64,000 nt of DNA from Dolomedes plantarius (GCA_907164885.2 OU015496.1:164294941-164358940); one strand, 5' to 3'; numbered from the stretch's first letter, positions 30,070 through 42,851 are shown. Notes: a model not told the origin generated them from the letters alone. Numbers and translations: made by a program.

Positions 30070-30935
30070 AATATATTGCTACAATTCCTCAAAAGTCTTC
30101 AAAATACATCCTTTGAGCGTCGACACACTTTTGCCAGAAGCTTTTTCACGGCTCGAAAGCTCACTGGTAGGCGAATTCTGGAACGTCCTTAAGGGTAAGC
30201 GTGCAAGCTTCTTTAACGACACTTAGGGTCCCATGGTGGTGTCCGTTGAGGGAGAATTTCCCTTTTGGGAATAGGAAATAGTCTGCTGGTGCTCAGTCGG
30301 GAATGCAAGGGGTTAGGGAATCGTCGTGATGCCGTTTATCGTCAGGCGCTCGGTGACCTTGAAGCAGGTGTGGTTGGGTGCACTGGGACTAGTTTAGTGC
30401 AAATCTTTCGCATCGCCAAATTTTCAGTGATAATGCTGTGCACTGTCAGCTTATCAATGCCAATTTTATGTGTGACCATGCGAACATTTAACCGATGGTC
30501 TGAATCCAGCACTTCGTTGCACGCTGTTGTCGGTTCTTGATGTCCACGGCCGTCCAGCGCGGGGCTCGTCCTCCACACTCTCTCGGCCATCTTTTAAGAG
30601 CTTGTGCCACTTAAAAACTGCAGTTTGTGACATGCTTCCATCCTTGAACACTTGGCGAATCATGCCCAACGTCTCCGTACCCGATTTCGCCAGTCCAGCA
30701 CAAAATTTGATGGCGTACCGCTATTCAATCGTTCGCTGCATTTTGCGCTTGCACCGAGTCACTCGACAGGGGTCCACTAAAAACACTATCTAGCCTGAAC
30801 GAACGCTCGCAGGCGACTGATGCTTGGTGCGTCTTGTAGGTCACATCCCCCACCACCGAGCATGCACGGTACGAACGCGCTCCGACGTACAGTCACGTCA
30901 GGAAAAAATTGTTCCCGATACTTTTTATACAAACC

Positions 30936-30938
<3 letters not shown>
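30070..30938 (-). pseudogene. Mariner-like transposase, internally deleted
   Basis: Minus strand. The 5' terminus reads CAGGGTTTGTATAAAAAGTA at 30938 beside TA. The N-terminal part follows: KFCAGLAKSGTETLGMIRQV, FKWHKLLKDGRESVEDEPRA, GRPWTS and LNVRMVTHKIGIDKLTVHSI, the typical mariner DNA-binding domain with its GRP linker. At about 30365 the reading jumps to ITTIP, a degraded SPDLAPADYFLF-like segment and KFSLNGHHHGTL, ending in WQKCVDAQRMYFEDF (about 30105). The first two catalytic aspartates are therefore deleted and stops are present. Related to but different from the intact DUF4817-type element at 486. Confidence 0.8.

Positions 30939-30988
<50 letters not shown>
30939..30988. repeat. 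(TA)n microsatellite
   Basis: About 25 TA units beside the mariner terminus. Confidence 0.93.
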
Positions 30989-30994
<6 letters not shown>

Positions 30995-31135
30995 TATTTG
31001 CCGAAGTATGCATGTAGCATAGGCTCTACATACGTATTTACAAACTAATAGAGACATTAAAATGTTGTATATTGACATTAAGCACTTCGAGAATTTTCTC
31101 TAGCGCATGTAAGGTAATAAATTAAAAACAATGGG

Positions 31136-31445
31136 CCACATGTAGCCTAGCGGTAGCACGTTGGACTTCGTAATGTGGGTGCTCAGTTTAAATAGACTGA
31201 CTAATACCTTTAAATACCATCGTGTCTAAGCCGGATATGGGAATGTTTAATCGGGAGACCGAAAAGTCCTATGAGATCAGTGGGGAGAAGGTACGAACCC
31301 TCCAGATATCGCCCCTGGGGTTGCTCGATCAAAATTGAGGGGGCCCGAGGTAAAGTCGGACTCCGACCCTTGTGGTGCCATTGCATTCCGGAGCTGTATT
31401 CCTCTGCCCGCAGTAGAGACCTGGTGACAACAAAGTAGGTCACAA
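31136..31445 (+). repeat. tRNA-derived SINE family 2, copy 1
   Basis: The head GTAGCCTAGCGGTAGCACGTTGG has a box A-like TAGCCTAGCGG, followed by GGTGCTCAG. The body shares AAATACC, GATATGGG, GACCGAAAAGTCC, TCGATCAAAATTGAGG and GTCGGACTCCGACC with the reverse complement of 53560-53905. Confidence 0.75.
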
Positions 31446-32621
31446 CAAAAACACAACATTAATAACAAAGACTAAATGTTTCGAACGAGCTAGCCATCAT
31501 TTTTAATTTATTGTGGAAATGAAGATGCATTCATTATGTGTTTTCAAATGCATAATTTACATTCAACAGCATTCAATAAAGTTAATTTTTCTGCGTAGAA
31601 TAATTTAACTCTAAAAGGGTTGCTGTCATATTTATATTATATCATCATATAACCTCGTCTGTATTCGCGATAATCGATAAAAGAACATAAATTTAATTCC
31701 CTGCGAAAAAAATTAAAAGGCCGCGTTCGATGTTCCTCTATTATTTATCTGTCGCGTTTCTTTACAATCGTTTCATTTATTCAGAAGCTGTAACCGTAAT
31801 AATTACCTCTCCTTTAACTGGCAACGACAGATTCCTTAATACTAATACCCGTATCACGCCAAGTCGCTCGCCAAAACTCATCAAAATGGTGATTAAACCG
31901 CCGCCATTCCATTCTCGCGTCCAAAATGAGCTTACACTTCATTGGCCGCCAGCGAATTCCCCATTTACTGAAATTGGCACTTAGAGCTCTTAATTTATGC
32001 TAAGCACATTCAACGACGTAAACGGGGACCCGGACGGCAGATTGAATTAAAGTCGAGGCAGTGAATCAGCATTTTAAGCATTCTCTTGGGGGCCAGCTCA
32101 ACCCCCCTAATACCGGCGTACTAATGTCTCTGTCCTGAGAGAGAGAGAGAGAGAGAAAGGGGACGAAAAAATGTCGTCACCCCTCTTTGAGGTGGCTCCA
32201 GCTCTCCGACGTTTAAATTTCCAGTGAAGTATTCAGTGTCCCACGTTTTAATTGATTTCTTCCAGCGGAGACATTATGAATGCCCCAGAATGGGCTAGGG
32301 CGGGTGGTGAATGCTAATTCTAGGAAGATATGAAAGGTGAAATATTTTCTCTGTCATTGTGCGATCCCTTTTTCTTGTGTGTCAGTGTTACTCGCATTTT
32401 ATCCTCTAATTAGGATTCACGTCAAAAGGGTATACATGTGCATATTTCCATGCATAGTTCCTTTTTTTTTAATGTTAAATGAATTCATAAACCTGTCACT
32501 TCGTTTCACTAAATTAGCAGGTGTTTCAAGATAGAGGAAGAACCGTAGGCAAGCAAATTTGCTTTTTTACGGGGAAGTAAAGACGATTTTTTTCTTAAAA
32601 CCTAAATAAATGGGTTATTAG

Positions 32622-32627
<6 letters not shown>
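31446..32627. other. No recognised feature
   Basis: Mixed-composition DNA with a short (GA)n run near 32138. A plus-strand frame from 31730 has no recognisable domain. Confidence 0.5.

Positions 32628-32660
<33 letters not shown>
32628..32660. repeat. (TA)n microsatellite
   Basis: About 16 TA units followed by CATACA and CACACA. Confidence 0.9.
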
Positions 32661-32664
<4 letters not shown>

Positions 32665-32729
32665 CATACACACACATATATGTTGTTATAGTTTTTGTTG
32701 TTGCCAATGATCCCTGGTTTGAAGTTCCA

Positions 32730-33025
32730 TCACCAGGTCCTAATAGGCTATTGGGTTGAAAGGTGCGGCTCCGGTTTTGAATTATCACCACCAGCGTCGG
32801 AGTCCGACTTGGATAAATGACCGGTCCCGTAATTTTGAACCGAGTCAAGAGACGAGACTGGAACACTTGACCCCGCACCTCCAGAGGTAAATTTGAGAAC
32901 TTGGAGGACATTGCAGCCAAGACCTATTTTACGTGCCCCGGCCACCATTAGTGAACACGACGGTGGATTTGCAGCGACGAGCATCGAACCAGGGACGTTC
33001 AGATCACTGGCCCGCTGCTTTACAT
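32730..33025 (-). repeat. tRNA-derived SINE family 1, copy 2
   Basis: Same blocks as 17430-17735. On the minus strand box B-like CTGGTTCGATGC (about 32992) follows the CCAGTGATCTGAACGTCCCT head sequence. The box A end at the right edge is lost. Confidence 0.75.
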
Positions 33026-33214
33026 CAAAATGGTTCAGACGAGTAGATTTCTATGTATGGTTATTTTCATTTATTTTTTGACGAAATCACAAACCTTGTC
33101 ACTTTGTTTCACTGAATGTTGGTTTGTTTGTTGTCGTGTCTTCGAATAGTGCAAATGCACTATCCGTAGAAGAGGGGTGACATTTCCTAAAGAGAGGTTG
33201 GACTTCTTTCTATA

Positions 33215-33450
33215 CGTAGGTAAACGAATTTTGAACCGAGTCGAGTGACGAGACCGGACCACTTGATCCCGCACTTCCAGAGGTATTGTTTGGGAACTTG
33301 GAGGACATTGCAGTTACGACAGATTTTTTCCCGTGCACCAGCCACCATTTAGTGTACACGTCGGCGGTTTTGTCGCTGACGGGTATATAACAAGCAACTT
33401 GCAGATCACTGGCTAGACGCCCTTGCCGACTGGGCCATCGCGCCCGTTTC
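33215..33450 (-). repeat. tRNA-derived SINE family 1, copy 3, 3'-truncated
   Basis: On the minus strand GATGGCCCAGTCGGCAAGG (about 33440) is box A-like, followed by CCAGTGATCTGCAAGTTGCT and TCCAAGTTCCCAAACAATAC. It lies about 190 bp from copy 2 in the same orientation. Confidence 0.72.
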
Positions 33451-33459
33451 ACTGAATAA

Positions 33460-34555
33460 GCAGGTGTTTTAAAATCGAAGACCAATCGTGGAGAAGCAAA
33501 TTTTCAGTTGGGAGTGAGGGGATTTTTTTTCACAAATTTTTTAAAATAAAAATGTTCCCTAACTAGAATATTAATATATATAAATTGTAAGGGAGTAAAA
33601 AAGCTAGTGTTTTCAGATTGAGGAAAAGTAAAAGTTAGATTCTTTCTGAAGTTAACTTTTAGCTCTTAAGTACACTAGCATCTCAAAATACACCATTAAT
33701 AGTTTCGTTAAAAATAATATGGGAACTGCCTATCAGCTTAAGTATAAAATAACTTTTCGTAGGCCTATAGTAAATAAAAACATTTGGTGCTCAGTATCAG
33801 ACATTGGAGTAGGGGGGGTCCAAGACACAAAATTGTTCGAATTTTCGAAAAAAAATTTATTGCATTAAATTTTTTTTGTTCTTTTACGCTTAAAATGACT
33901 TTTAAATCATGTTTCTATCTTAATTAGAACAGGATAATATTTTTATTTATTTTTGCAACATTCTAGTAGTAGCCAATCGGTGTTTAAACCTGTAAGTGCG
34001 TTTTTCTGCATGATGGGCTTTTTCCCCATTTCCCGTCTTTAAATTGTTATAAGTCAAGAACCGTTAAAGATAAATGGTTGACACTTGGAACATGTCTCTT
34101 TCAACTATTTTACTTTAATTTTGAGTCAGAAAATTTAAAAAAATTATTTACTTTTGAAAATATGATTTTTTAAATATAAGTTGCATATTTTTTTTTGTAA
34201 TTTTTAATCTAAATATTTTTAATTTCTTTAAAAATTAATATTTCAAAAAATGGTGAATCAGAATTAAAACTTATATATTTTTGTTTAATTAAATGAAAAA
34301 ATTTTGAAATTCGACAAATAATATTTCGAGTTATAAAGATTTTAAATTACTCCCCTTTTATTAAACATTTTAAATTTAAAAATTTTTTAAAAACTTTTTG
34401 AGAAATTTTATGATGTGATTTTGTTTACAAATTATATGGTTGACCATCACAAAAAAATTCAAAATTTTAACTCAATAAATAAAAAGATTTTTTAAATGTG
34501 TCCCGTACCCCCGTAAGTCGATAACGGGTGTTCTAGAGGAGCGTTACATTAATTA
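33460..34555. other. No recognised feature
   Basis: Very A+T-rich, many homopolymer runs. No frames or repeats of note. Confidence 0.5.
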
Positions 34556-34559
34556 AAAT

Positions 34560-37035
34560 TTTAAGCCTGGTCGATGACATATACTACGTATATGCATTGT
34601 TATTTAAAGATATATAACACTTCGAAGGTTTCCTTCTTACCAAAAACATCTAAAGTCTTAACACAGTTTTAGACTCATAAAGAACCTATTTAAGATAGAT
34701 CAGCATCTGTTAATTTAAATCTTAAAGGTATCTGTGAGCTGCTAAAAAATCTTTAGCAATAATAGAAAACATACGATGTTGTAGTGGCAAAACGTTTCTA
34801 GAAAGTCCAACGGCTGCTTCCAAAGAGAACAATATTTATTAAATAAAACAATAAATCATACAGACGATGGCATTAAGCTATAATTTCCTGAGATCTCATG
34901 ATCGGAAAATGTGATGTCGTCAGAGGATAATCTGGAGAAACCTAAATGATGAGTCCTTTGGATAATAAGGACAATGTTTGCTAATTTAAGCTATAACGTG
35001 CATACAGTCTATAACGAACAGATAACTTTTCGAAAGTTTCAGAATGAAAAATATCTTATATCATAAGACGTTGTTTTGGAGTAAGAGTACCGAATACTTT
35101 GGACGATGAGGCAAAAATTTGTTAATTTAAACGTCAAAGGATTCGGACCCATATAAAGAGTTTCATAACCGGAAACTCATGATGTCGTCATATAACTAAG
35201 AATACGCGCTTAGGATAAAATTTTTAAATTTAAACTATAAAGTATACAGACGATAATGAGCCAACAACTTTTCTCAAGTCTCATAACCGAAAACCTGTAG
35301 AGTTGAAACATTATCTCTCATTGATTTAGAGAAATCCTTCGAACTGAAATGGGTAGTATTTGTAAATTAAAAATTACAGATGACGGCGTGAAGCAATAAT
35401 TTTCTGAGACTCCATAATTTGCATAGAATAATTTGAAGAAATTTCAAAAAGACCTTCTGACCACGAGGTCAACATTTTTTAGTTTAATCTGTACAAAGGA
35501 TACACCAGACTTTAACTCAACAACTTTGTTAAAGTCACATAATCAAAAATGCATGATGTCGTCATACAGAATGAGTTGGAATAAGTAAGAAGACGATCCT
35601 TTTGTCAGATAAGAACAGCGTTTGATAACTTAAATGATATAGTATACAGACGATAGTGAACTTGTTTGCTTTGTTGACCTGTAACTAAATTGTTAATTTA
35701 AGCTATAAAGTGTACAACGGATATCGAACAGAAAACGTTTCTCAAGTCTCGAAATCAATCGAAAACATCTATAATGTCTTTTGAATTACAAAGCCATCCT
35801 TTGTAAATTTAAAGTAAAAAGAAAGCAAATTTTAATTTACAAATAACTTTCCTAAAATCTCACTATAAAAAAACGCATGTTCTCGTTGTATGTGGTGATT
35901 TTGAGTAGATAAGAAGACGAGCCTTTTAGATGATAAAGGCAACGTTTGTTTATTTTGACTATTGCAACGTATTCCTGCGATTTGTGTCAAAAGCAAACAC
36001 TTAGGTAGCATCCCAGGTTACGTGTAAGGTAGACAGCTTACTAAAATAGAGACTTTCAAGATAATGAGAATTTCAGATTTATTTAATATACGCGGTTAGG
36101 CCGTGATCTCGAATGATAGATATACAAAGCAGTCCGTAGAAGTTGGAGTAGAAAACGTGGATTGTCTCTCAAGGATGGAGCACACTGTCGCTAAAACGAG
36201 GCGACGAACCGCTGGTCAGGTCACAGAAAAAAGGGCCCGCACTCGTCCACTGGAAGCTAGCAGCTTCTCTGAAATAACACAATTGGGGAGATCAAGTTCC
36301 GATCGGTTTCCCCGACCTTTCTCGGTGAAAAAGGGTCTTCTCACGTAGAGGGCAGAGCCTCACAAAAAACAAGTCACTTAAAAGTGCGTGGAGCTAGGAG
36401 ATCAGGTATCACTCCTAAACTCTCTAAGAAAAAAATCTCCGCACAAAAAAACTGGTCTTCAAGCCCTCGTCGGCTTATATAAAAACTTGATCCCTGGCGG
36501 AATTCTTTCTAGCCTCCTCTCTATAGCTCGCTCCGGATAGGCTGAGCGTCTAGCCGTGCGCAAAAAACGATCCCGATTATTACATCTTCATCGCCCGCTC
36601 ACTCATTAGCGATCTCGTTTCAGGGCGTAAACTGTCATTGTCGGCCACTGTCAAAATATGGCGCCAGACTGTCTCCTCTTTTCATCCCAGGAATGCGTCT
36701 CAAAGAGGTGTCCATTGTGGTCTTCTTTCGCTCGGGGGGTCTGCCATTCTTTAGCATCGGTTCACGGCTAGCGACGATTTTAATGGTTTTCCTACTCGCC
36801 TCGAGGGGGGAGGGAATTGCCACACTATACAGAGAATAACATGCAAATAACTTTTCTAGGTTTCATAATTGAAAATATCTGATGTACCGCAACCCTTTCT
36901 CCAAATAGGATGATTTTGAGAAAGTTTGTCGAGTCTTTTGGACGAAAAGGGCTGTACTTGTCAATTTATATTATAAACTACAAGTGACGGTGTGAAGCTA
37001 TAATTGTATGAGACCTCATGGTAGAAACTCAACAA
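34560..37035. repeat. Degenerate tandem-repeat field, period about 140-180 bp
   Basis: Blocks such as AATTTAAACTATAAAGTATA, CAGACGATAATGA, ACTTTTCTCAAGTCTCATAA and CATGATGTCGTCATA recur in the same order at about 34860, 34990, 35130, 35230, 35380, 35500, 35650, 35710, 36840 and 36980. Copies are strongly diverged and lengths vary, so this is an old satellite-like array. It is interrupted at 36072-36831. Confidence 0.6.
36072..36831 (-). mobile_element. Candidate solo LTR inserted in the repeat field
   Basis: A C+G-richer 760-bp block flanked by GAGAAT on both sides (36066-36071 and 36832-36837). On the minus strand it starts TGTATAGTGTGGCAATTCCC. It contains a TATA-like TTTTTATATAAGCCG (about 36486) and an AATAAA near its end (about 36080). 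The end reads CTGAA instead of the usual CA, and a 6-bp duplication is longer than typical, so the LTR call is tentative. No coding region. Confidence 0.42.
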
Positions 37036-37135
37036 ATATAGTAAAAAGTAAAATTACAGGAAGAAGGCACTTACAGCCGAAAAATTAACAGGAATCTACA
37101 ATTAGCACTCCACGCAACATAAATGTAAGATTCTG

Positions 37136-37385
37136 TTAAGTTTTTAGTTCACAAATATATAAATTTTCGAAATCTAACCTATTGTTTAAAAACTTCACTT
37201 CTTTTACAATATATAATTTAGCCTGCTCGAAGTTGTGTACTTGGAAGTGCATTAGTTCATAGTCAAGTGAGGTTTCGTCTTTAAAATTTCTGATTGCTGA
37301 CCTATGGCTATTAATCCTTTTATTAAATTCAGTGCCTTTTTTTCCTGACATAACATAAATTACAATCTTGACATTCTATAATATA
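37136..37385 (-). pseudogene. Penelope-like element GIY-YIG endonuclease, C-terminal fragment
   Basis: The minus strand reads CQDCNLCYV in one frame and then, after a frameshift in an A-run, GTEFNKRINSHRSAIRNFKD, LMHFQVHNFEQAKLYIVKEV and NNRLDFENLYICELKT. This fits the GIY-YIG nuclease that closes Penelope-like retroelements: the YVG strand preceded by a Cys-x2-Cys motif, the Arg-x3-His helix (RINSHRS), HF...HNF and the conserved glutamate in DFENLYICELK. The reverse transcriptase is absent. The frameshift rules out function. Confidence 0.7.
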
Positions 37386-37540
37386 CACTATCTGGCCAAA
37401 AGTATCCGGACGTCCAGTGGTACGGACTCGGAGAATCCTGAGACATATATTAATATGATGTTGGTCCTCCTTTTGCATCTATGACAGCCTGCACACGTCT
37501 GGGGAGACTTTCCACCAGTTTTTGATAGGTGTTCATAGGA
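37386..37540 (-). mobile_element. Tc1-like element, terminal fragment with C-terminal codons
   Basis: The left end CACTATCTGGCCAAAAGTAT follows TA, a Tc1-type terminal repeat. On the minus strand the last codons read NTYQKLVESLPRRVQAVIDA followed by KGGPTSY and a stop, the usual Tc1 transposase tail. Everything upstream is replaced by repeat family A. Confidence 0.75.
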
Positions 37541-37549
37541 ACGGCCAAA

Positions 37550-37992
37550 AAAAAACACGATTGGGGCGCACGGAGGAAATTTGCATATGACAGAGGCAAG
37601 ACACCAATCACTGATGACAATACAGATTGGACAAAAGAAAACTTTTATTTGGATTACATATTTTCTACATGGGTTCCATTACAGGCCGTTCGCAGAGCTG
37701 TTTTTTGTGCGTGCATAATGCGTCCGTTTTTTTGTGATACACGTACTGTTCCAACGCTTTGTAGGGGTTTCGCATGCGCTGAGCATTTTGAGATGGGAAA
37801 AAGTGTGCATTGCCATTCGAAAATTTCGAGTTTCTGTACATATAACCGTAACCGTAAGCGCCACTTTGTTGCCGTTCACAGAATCCCGAGCTCATACCAC
37901 TGAATAAGTATATCTGAAATTTCATCTCGATCGGTTGAATAGAACAGCCGCTAGAGGTCCATATATCGGCAAAGTTTTGTTATGACCACCCG
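37550..37992 (-). repeat. Dispersed repeat family A, copy 2
   Basis: Reverse complement of 3525-3985 in content: ACACCAATCACTGATGACAA, GCAGAGCTGTTTTTTGTGCG, ATCTCGATCGGTTGAATAGA and GGCAAAGTTTTGTTATGACC have counterparts there. The outer inverted end present in copy 1 is missing at the left. Confidence 0.68.
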
Positions 37993-37994
37993 GT

Positions 37995-38567
37995 AGATTT
38001 GATTCCCGAGACAGCATAGATGCTTTTGAGTTATAAAAGCAGGTTATTTGCTGCAGAATTTGTGAGTATGTGCTGTCATCTTTAAAACTTAATTCCGTTT
38101 GGGGTTTCTCAACCCATTTTATTTATTTTTTTTATTCATTTTTGTGTGTGGGGGAGGGGGAAAGGGATATACGTTATTCAATACCGGATAAAAATCATGT
38201 TGTGTATCGCTTTATAATTAAAAGATATATAAATTAAATATACAGTGAATTAAATACTTTAATAATTTTCTCCACCTATTGTTTAACTTTGATGAGTGTC
38301 ATTGGATTAATTTTCGCGCGAATTAATTGTAGTGGCACTCATGAAAGTTGAGCAAATGATAAATCAGGTTTTATGTACTATAAATGTAACATGCAGGAAT
38401 TTAATGTATTTTAGTGTTTGATTGACTGACAATTTTAAATTTATTTAAATTTTTTTTCATGTGGATTGACAGACGCAAGGTAAAGTTTTTTTAAAATTAA
38501 ACTTTGTTTAGTCTTTTTATTTATTTTCCTTCTTTTTATTTTTAAGTTTCATAAGCTTAATTTTTCT

Positions 38568-38608
<41 letters not shown>

Positions 38609-39984
38609 TTATCACGTATTGGTTTGAAACACAGAAGTGCTTCTCGAGAATCTTTAAAAAAATGGCGATACAGTTTATTCAGTTGCATTCAAAAAAAGAG
38701 ATGATTTTGCCCACTTTTTGCAAAGGAATGTGCTGATAAGAGGACCACCTGGGGCTTCCCCATATGGTTGTACCCGGATGTGAGAGGGTCAGAGAAGCTC
38801 TTGGACATGCTTGAGGCCAGTAACAGCACAGATGATGTAATTAAAAGTACCACGTGGAATGGACTAAAAAAAATTATAAAAGGGCAGCACACAAAAAATA
38901 CGGGGTCTTTTCCTTTTTCCTGGTTGTCTGGCTGACGGAAGCTCTAGCTGGATGTCTCTGCACTGATCAATGCTGCCGTTTGTTCGGAGTTGACGAGAAT
39001 TTTCGAAGTACGCCATTATGATGAAGATTGTTGAACAAAGACCCTGGACCTGGAGGATTGTCACTCCCGATGTTCTAAGACGATGGAGTATGGAAGTGGT
39101 CTCGAGGCTTCTAAGCTATCCGATAAGATAAGTTTTTTTTAGCCATGGCTTAACTTAATTTAATAATTTTTTAAAATTTTTTTTGGGTCAGTCAATCTAA
39201 ATTTTTTTTTCTTTTTATTGTGGCCATATTTTATTTCTTTGTGTTGTTCAAAGTGATACTTATTAATTTATTATGAGGGATATTATTAGTTAATATTATG
39301 TTTACAAGTAGAACAAGTGAAATTATTAATATGTATGTGTGTATTGATGTATAAAGGAGTTTTGGCAATAAGATAAGATTTCTATAAATTCTATTGTTTC
39401 ACGTAAGGTGATAGGATTTTATTAATTTGTGTTAATAGTAATGAATAAAAATTTTGGTTTGTTTCCCTCAGTTAAAATTGTGTCTGTCATGTTTTGTGAG
39501 TAATCATTTGTGAAGTTCTGTTAGCCACAGAATCTAGGTTATTGTTTTAGTTAGGAGATTGATTACACAACGCTACTATACGTTTCCTTATATTTCGTTA
39601 GATATAAGGAATATACGTTTCCTTATATTCCTTATATCTAACCACTATACGTTTTAAATATAAGGAATAGGATTAAAATTAATACTCTTTGTTTGAATTA
39701 AATAGATAAATAAATTAAGTAATTATATAAGTAACAAAAAGATTAGATACAACAATCAGTAATAAAAATATAATTACTTTAAAAAATAATTGTTATTTAA
39801 CAATCCGAGGTAAGAAATTCTCATTTTTTTATTCTATTCTAAACATATTTTCCCTTTCTTTATGAGAGGAGTGACCCACGATAATGACCAATACATGCTT
39901 TTTTTTCAATTAATTATTTTTCAGTTTATTTTCAATTTATTATTTTGAAATTTATTTTCAATTTATACTGTTTTTTATAATTAT
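37995..39984. other. No recognised feature
   Basis: A+T-rich with a short (TA)n at 38571-38603 and a local inverted motif TTCCTTATAT/ATATAAGGAA near 39590-39665. A C+G-richer stretch at 38700-39110 has no convincing coding frame. Confidence 0.5.
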
Positions 39985-40200
39985 TCAGTTTATTTTAAAT
40001 TTATTTCTTAAAATTTATTTTTGAATAATAATATTTAAATTAATTTTGAATTTATTATTTTTGAAATTTATTTTTGAATATAAATATTTAAATTAATTTT
40101 GAATTTATTATTTTTGAAATTTATTTTTGAATAATAATATTTAAATTCATTTTGAATTTATTATTTTAAAATTTATTTTTGAATAATTACAATTTAAATT
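39985..40200. repeat. 53-bp minisatellite, about four units
   Basis: Units start at the TTGAATA positions 40021, 40074, 40127 and 40179 and read TTGAATAATAATATTTAAAT and on. Almost pure A+T. Confidence 0.88.
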
Positions 40201-40204
40201 AATT

Positions 40205-42445
40205 TACAATTATTTTCCTTTTTCTTACGACAGGGCTGAAGATTGCTTCCACTATGAATTCCTTAACGATGTACCCTAATTATTCTAGCAAACGATCGGG
40301 TGCCACTGTAAGGACTTTTTGGCAACTGATTCCGTGCTTCCATAGACCCGAGGTCGGTGTTCTATATCGACTGCAGTGGTTTAAGAATCTTTAATTTTAA
40401 AGTTAATTTCTCAAACCTTAAGATTTTATAGCAACAAATTCTTGATTCATTCCCCAAACAATCCTGACACCTCCTCAGAGAGATATTCCTTACTTTATGC
40501 TGGTCTTTTGCCAATATTTTCTTTTCACTTCATTTCTTTCTTCCGATCAATGCGTTACCACCTAATCACGTTCTTTAATGACCATCTCCCTGATTTTATT
40601 CTTACTCTTCTACAAGAAACTTGGCCGTAATTTGAATTCGACTTTTCAACGGGGTTTTAAAAATACGCATACTTAAACGCCGAGGCATAAAAAAAAAGTC
40701 ATAAAAGTTCTAAGGGAAAAAAAAGGAACTTGTTCGCACACGAAATTATATAAAATCCCCCGAAAAAGGGAACAAATCTGAAAGTCATTTTCGGGGGGAA
40801 AACGTCAGTTTAACGTTAAACATCCAATAAAGAGTCATAAAATATAATGACCAAATGAACCTCTTCGAATGGGTTAAGCGCGAAAGGTTGAAAAAAATAA
40901 TATTCAATTCTTAGGAATTCTCACGCTATTCGGGATTAAATTAAATCTCCGTTAAAGGGAAGAATCAGGGGGAAAAAAAGAACTTTCTCGTAAAACACAG
41001 GGGAAAAAAATCACCGAGAAATGTTTTGTAAGTTGTAAAACTCGATCTAATTTGAATGCGGTTCCCATAATGCTTAGCAATTTTTTCCTCCCTCACAAAA
41101 AATTTTCCTATTTGTTCCTAATGATTCCTTTATCAGAAACGCAAGTTTTCACTTGGTGTACAGGAAAAAGAAAAATACGCAAAAAAAGACCGGAGAATTG
41201 GCTTCAGATTTATCGTTCATAATAGTTCAGAGTAGCTTAACAGAGGAGGTTTCCACGAGGCACGAAGAAAAATATTAATTCATTAACTTTTTTAATAATG
41301 AGTATTTCAAAACGTGCAGTCCTGCATGAATTTGCGTCGCTTAAAGGGTGACGGGGCAAATGATTTGATTACAGTAACCAGAAATACGAAAACTGATGAA
41401 TGATGAGGACAGCGATGGTTAATTCGTGCAATTTCTCAGAATTTGGTACGTACTTCTAGCGTTATCAGCTAAAGACGAGATATTAATTATAAAATACAAC
41501 CATTAATTTTAAAAAATTGTATTTGAAAGAAAAAAAATCTTGACTGCACAGGGAAAAATCTGAGACCTTCTTCCCTTACCTCAGCATTACTAAGTTATAC
41601 AACTTTCGATCCAGCCTTGTGTTCCATCACTCGTATGAGACCTAAGTAACCTTCATCTCCGTTCAAAAAGCTCTAAAATTTTCCTTTGGACGTCCATGTG
41701 AATGTGTGAATATCGCACATACTTTTCTTTTGCATTAAAAAAAATTACCTTTAAAATAAATAAATAAGTTTGAAAAAATGTTATTAAAAAATTGGAAGTT
41801 AAGTTTTTTTTCTTTCTTCTTCGAAAAACAGAGTTTAAGTTTTATTGATTTATGTTCTGACCATTACAAGCTGCGGGAAAATCATGATTATTTTTTAACT
41901 TCACATTTCACCCCACCTGAGTAGACCTCAGAACTTCTGAACTGAGATCGAAATAATCTTATTTTTAGTTGGGCGTTTCTATAACGTTGATGGCTCTGAT
42001 TTTATACTTTTGCACATTTAAAATAAAATTTGGAGGGCACTGGTCAGTTTGCTTTCAGGACACATATGCTGATCTGTATGGCACCGGACCACGTTATGCT
42101 CTTTTCTTATTATGATAGAATACTTATTTAAACATTAATATTTATTCATGTTTAAATAAATATTGATAGAATATTTAGTTAAACATTAATAAACATTCGG
42201 CATAAGTAGTTAACTAGTTATGCGGAAGTAATAAGAAAGACAAAAGAAATTTACTAGAAGAGCTTTTGAAAAGTAGATATACTGATTAGCTCTCTTTTAT
42301 GTTAGGTAAACTTGCAGGCTTCACTAATGTATACTTAACTATATTCCTAGGATATTTAGCAGAATTCGAACGTTGATCCTTTCTTTTGCTTTGTAGTTTT
42401 TATTTTCTAAATGTTAGCAGTATTGGACTATTGGCACAGTTTAGA
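40205..42445. other. No recognised feature
   Basis: A+T-rich, no transposon ends or domains. Small inverted motifs (TATTTAAACATTAATA and relatives) at 42120-42190. Confidence 0.5.
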
Positions 42446-42447
42446 TC

Positions 42448-42449
<2 letters not shown>

Positions 42450-42508
<59 letters not shown>
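42450..42508. repeat. (TA)n microsatellite
   Basis: About 28 TA units. Confidence 0.93.
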
Positions 42509-42509
<1 letters not shown>

Positions 42510-42851
42510 ATTGATATTGCCGAAAGTATGTAGTGCAAATGAAGATCCGATGTGCGTATTAGGCAGCACATATAAATGTGATTGTTTAGTAAAGCTTTAA
42601 ATTTCGTTGGAACCTGGTATGGTTCGCATGCTAGATTTCCAAAGATGTATGGTCATAGGATGCTATTTCAGCCTTCTGAACAACCCTACATCTATTCCTT
42701 CATTTATTCCTTTATTAAAATGTCTCTAACCATCAGTATATCGATCTTTTGCAATTTTTTTTATCGAAGGATGGCAGATGTTTTATAATCCCTTAAGTCG
42801 TCCAAACGGACAGATTCTGACTGTCAGGAAAAGTATTAAGCCCGTCCAGAC

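Noticed and set aside
31730..31984. 84-codon plus-strand frame
   Set aside because: No domain, no homologous pattern recognised, no second supporting feature.
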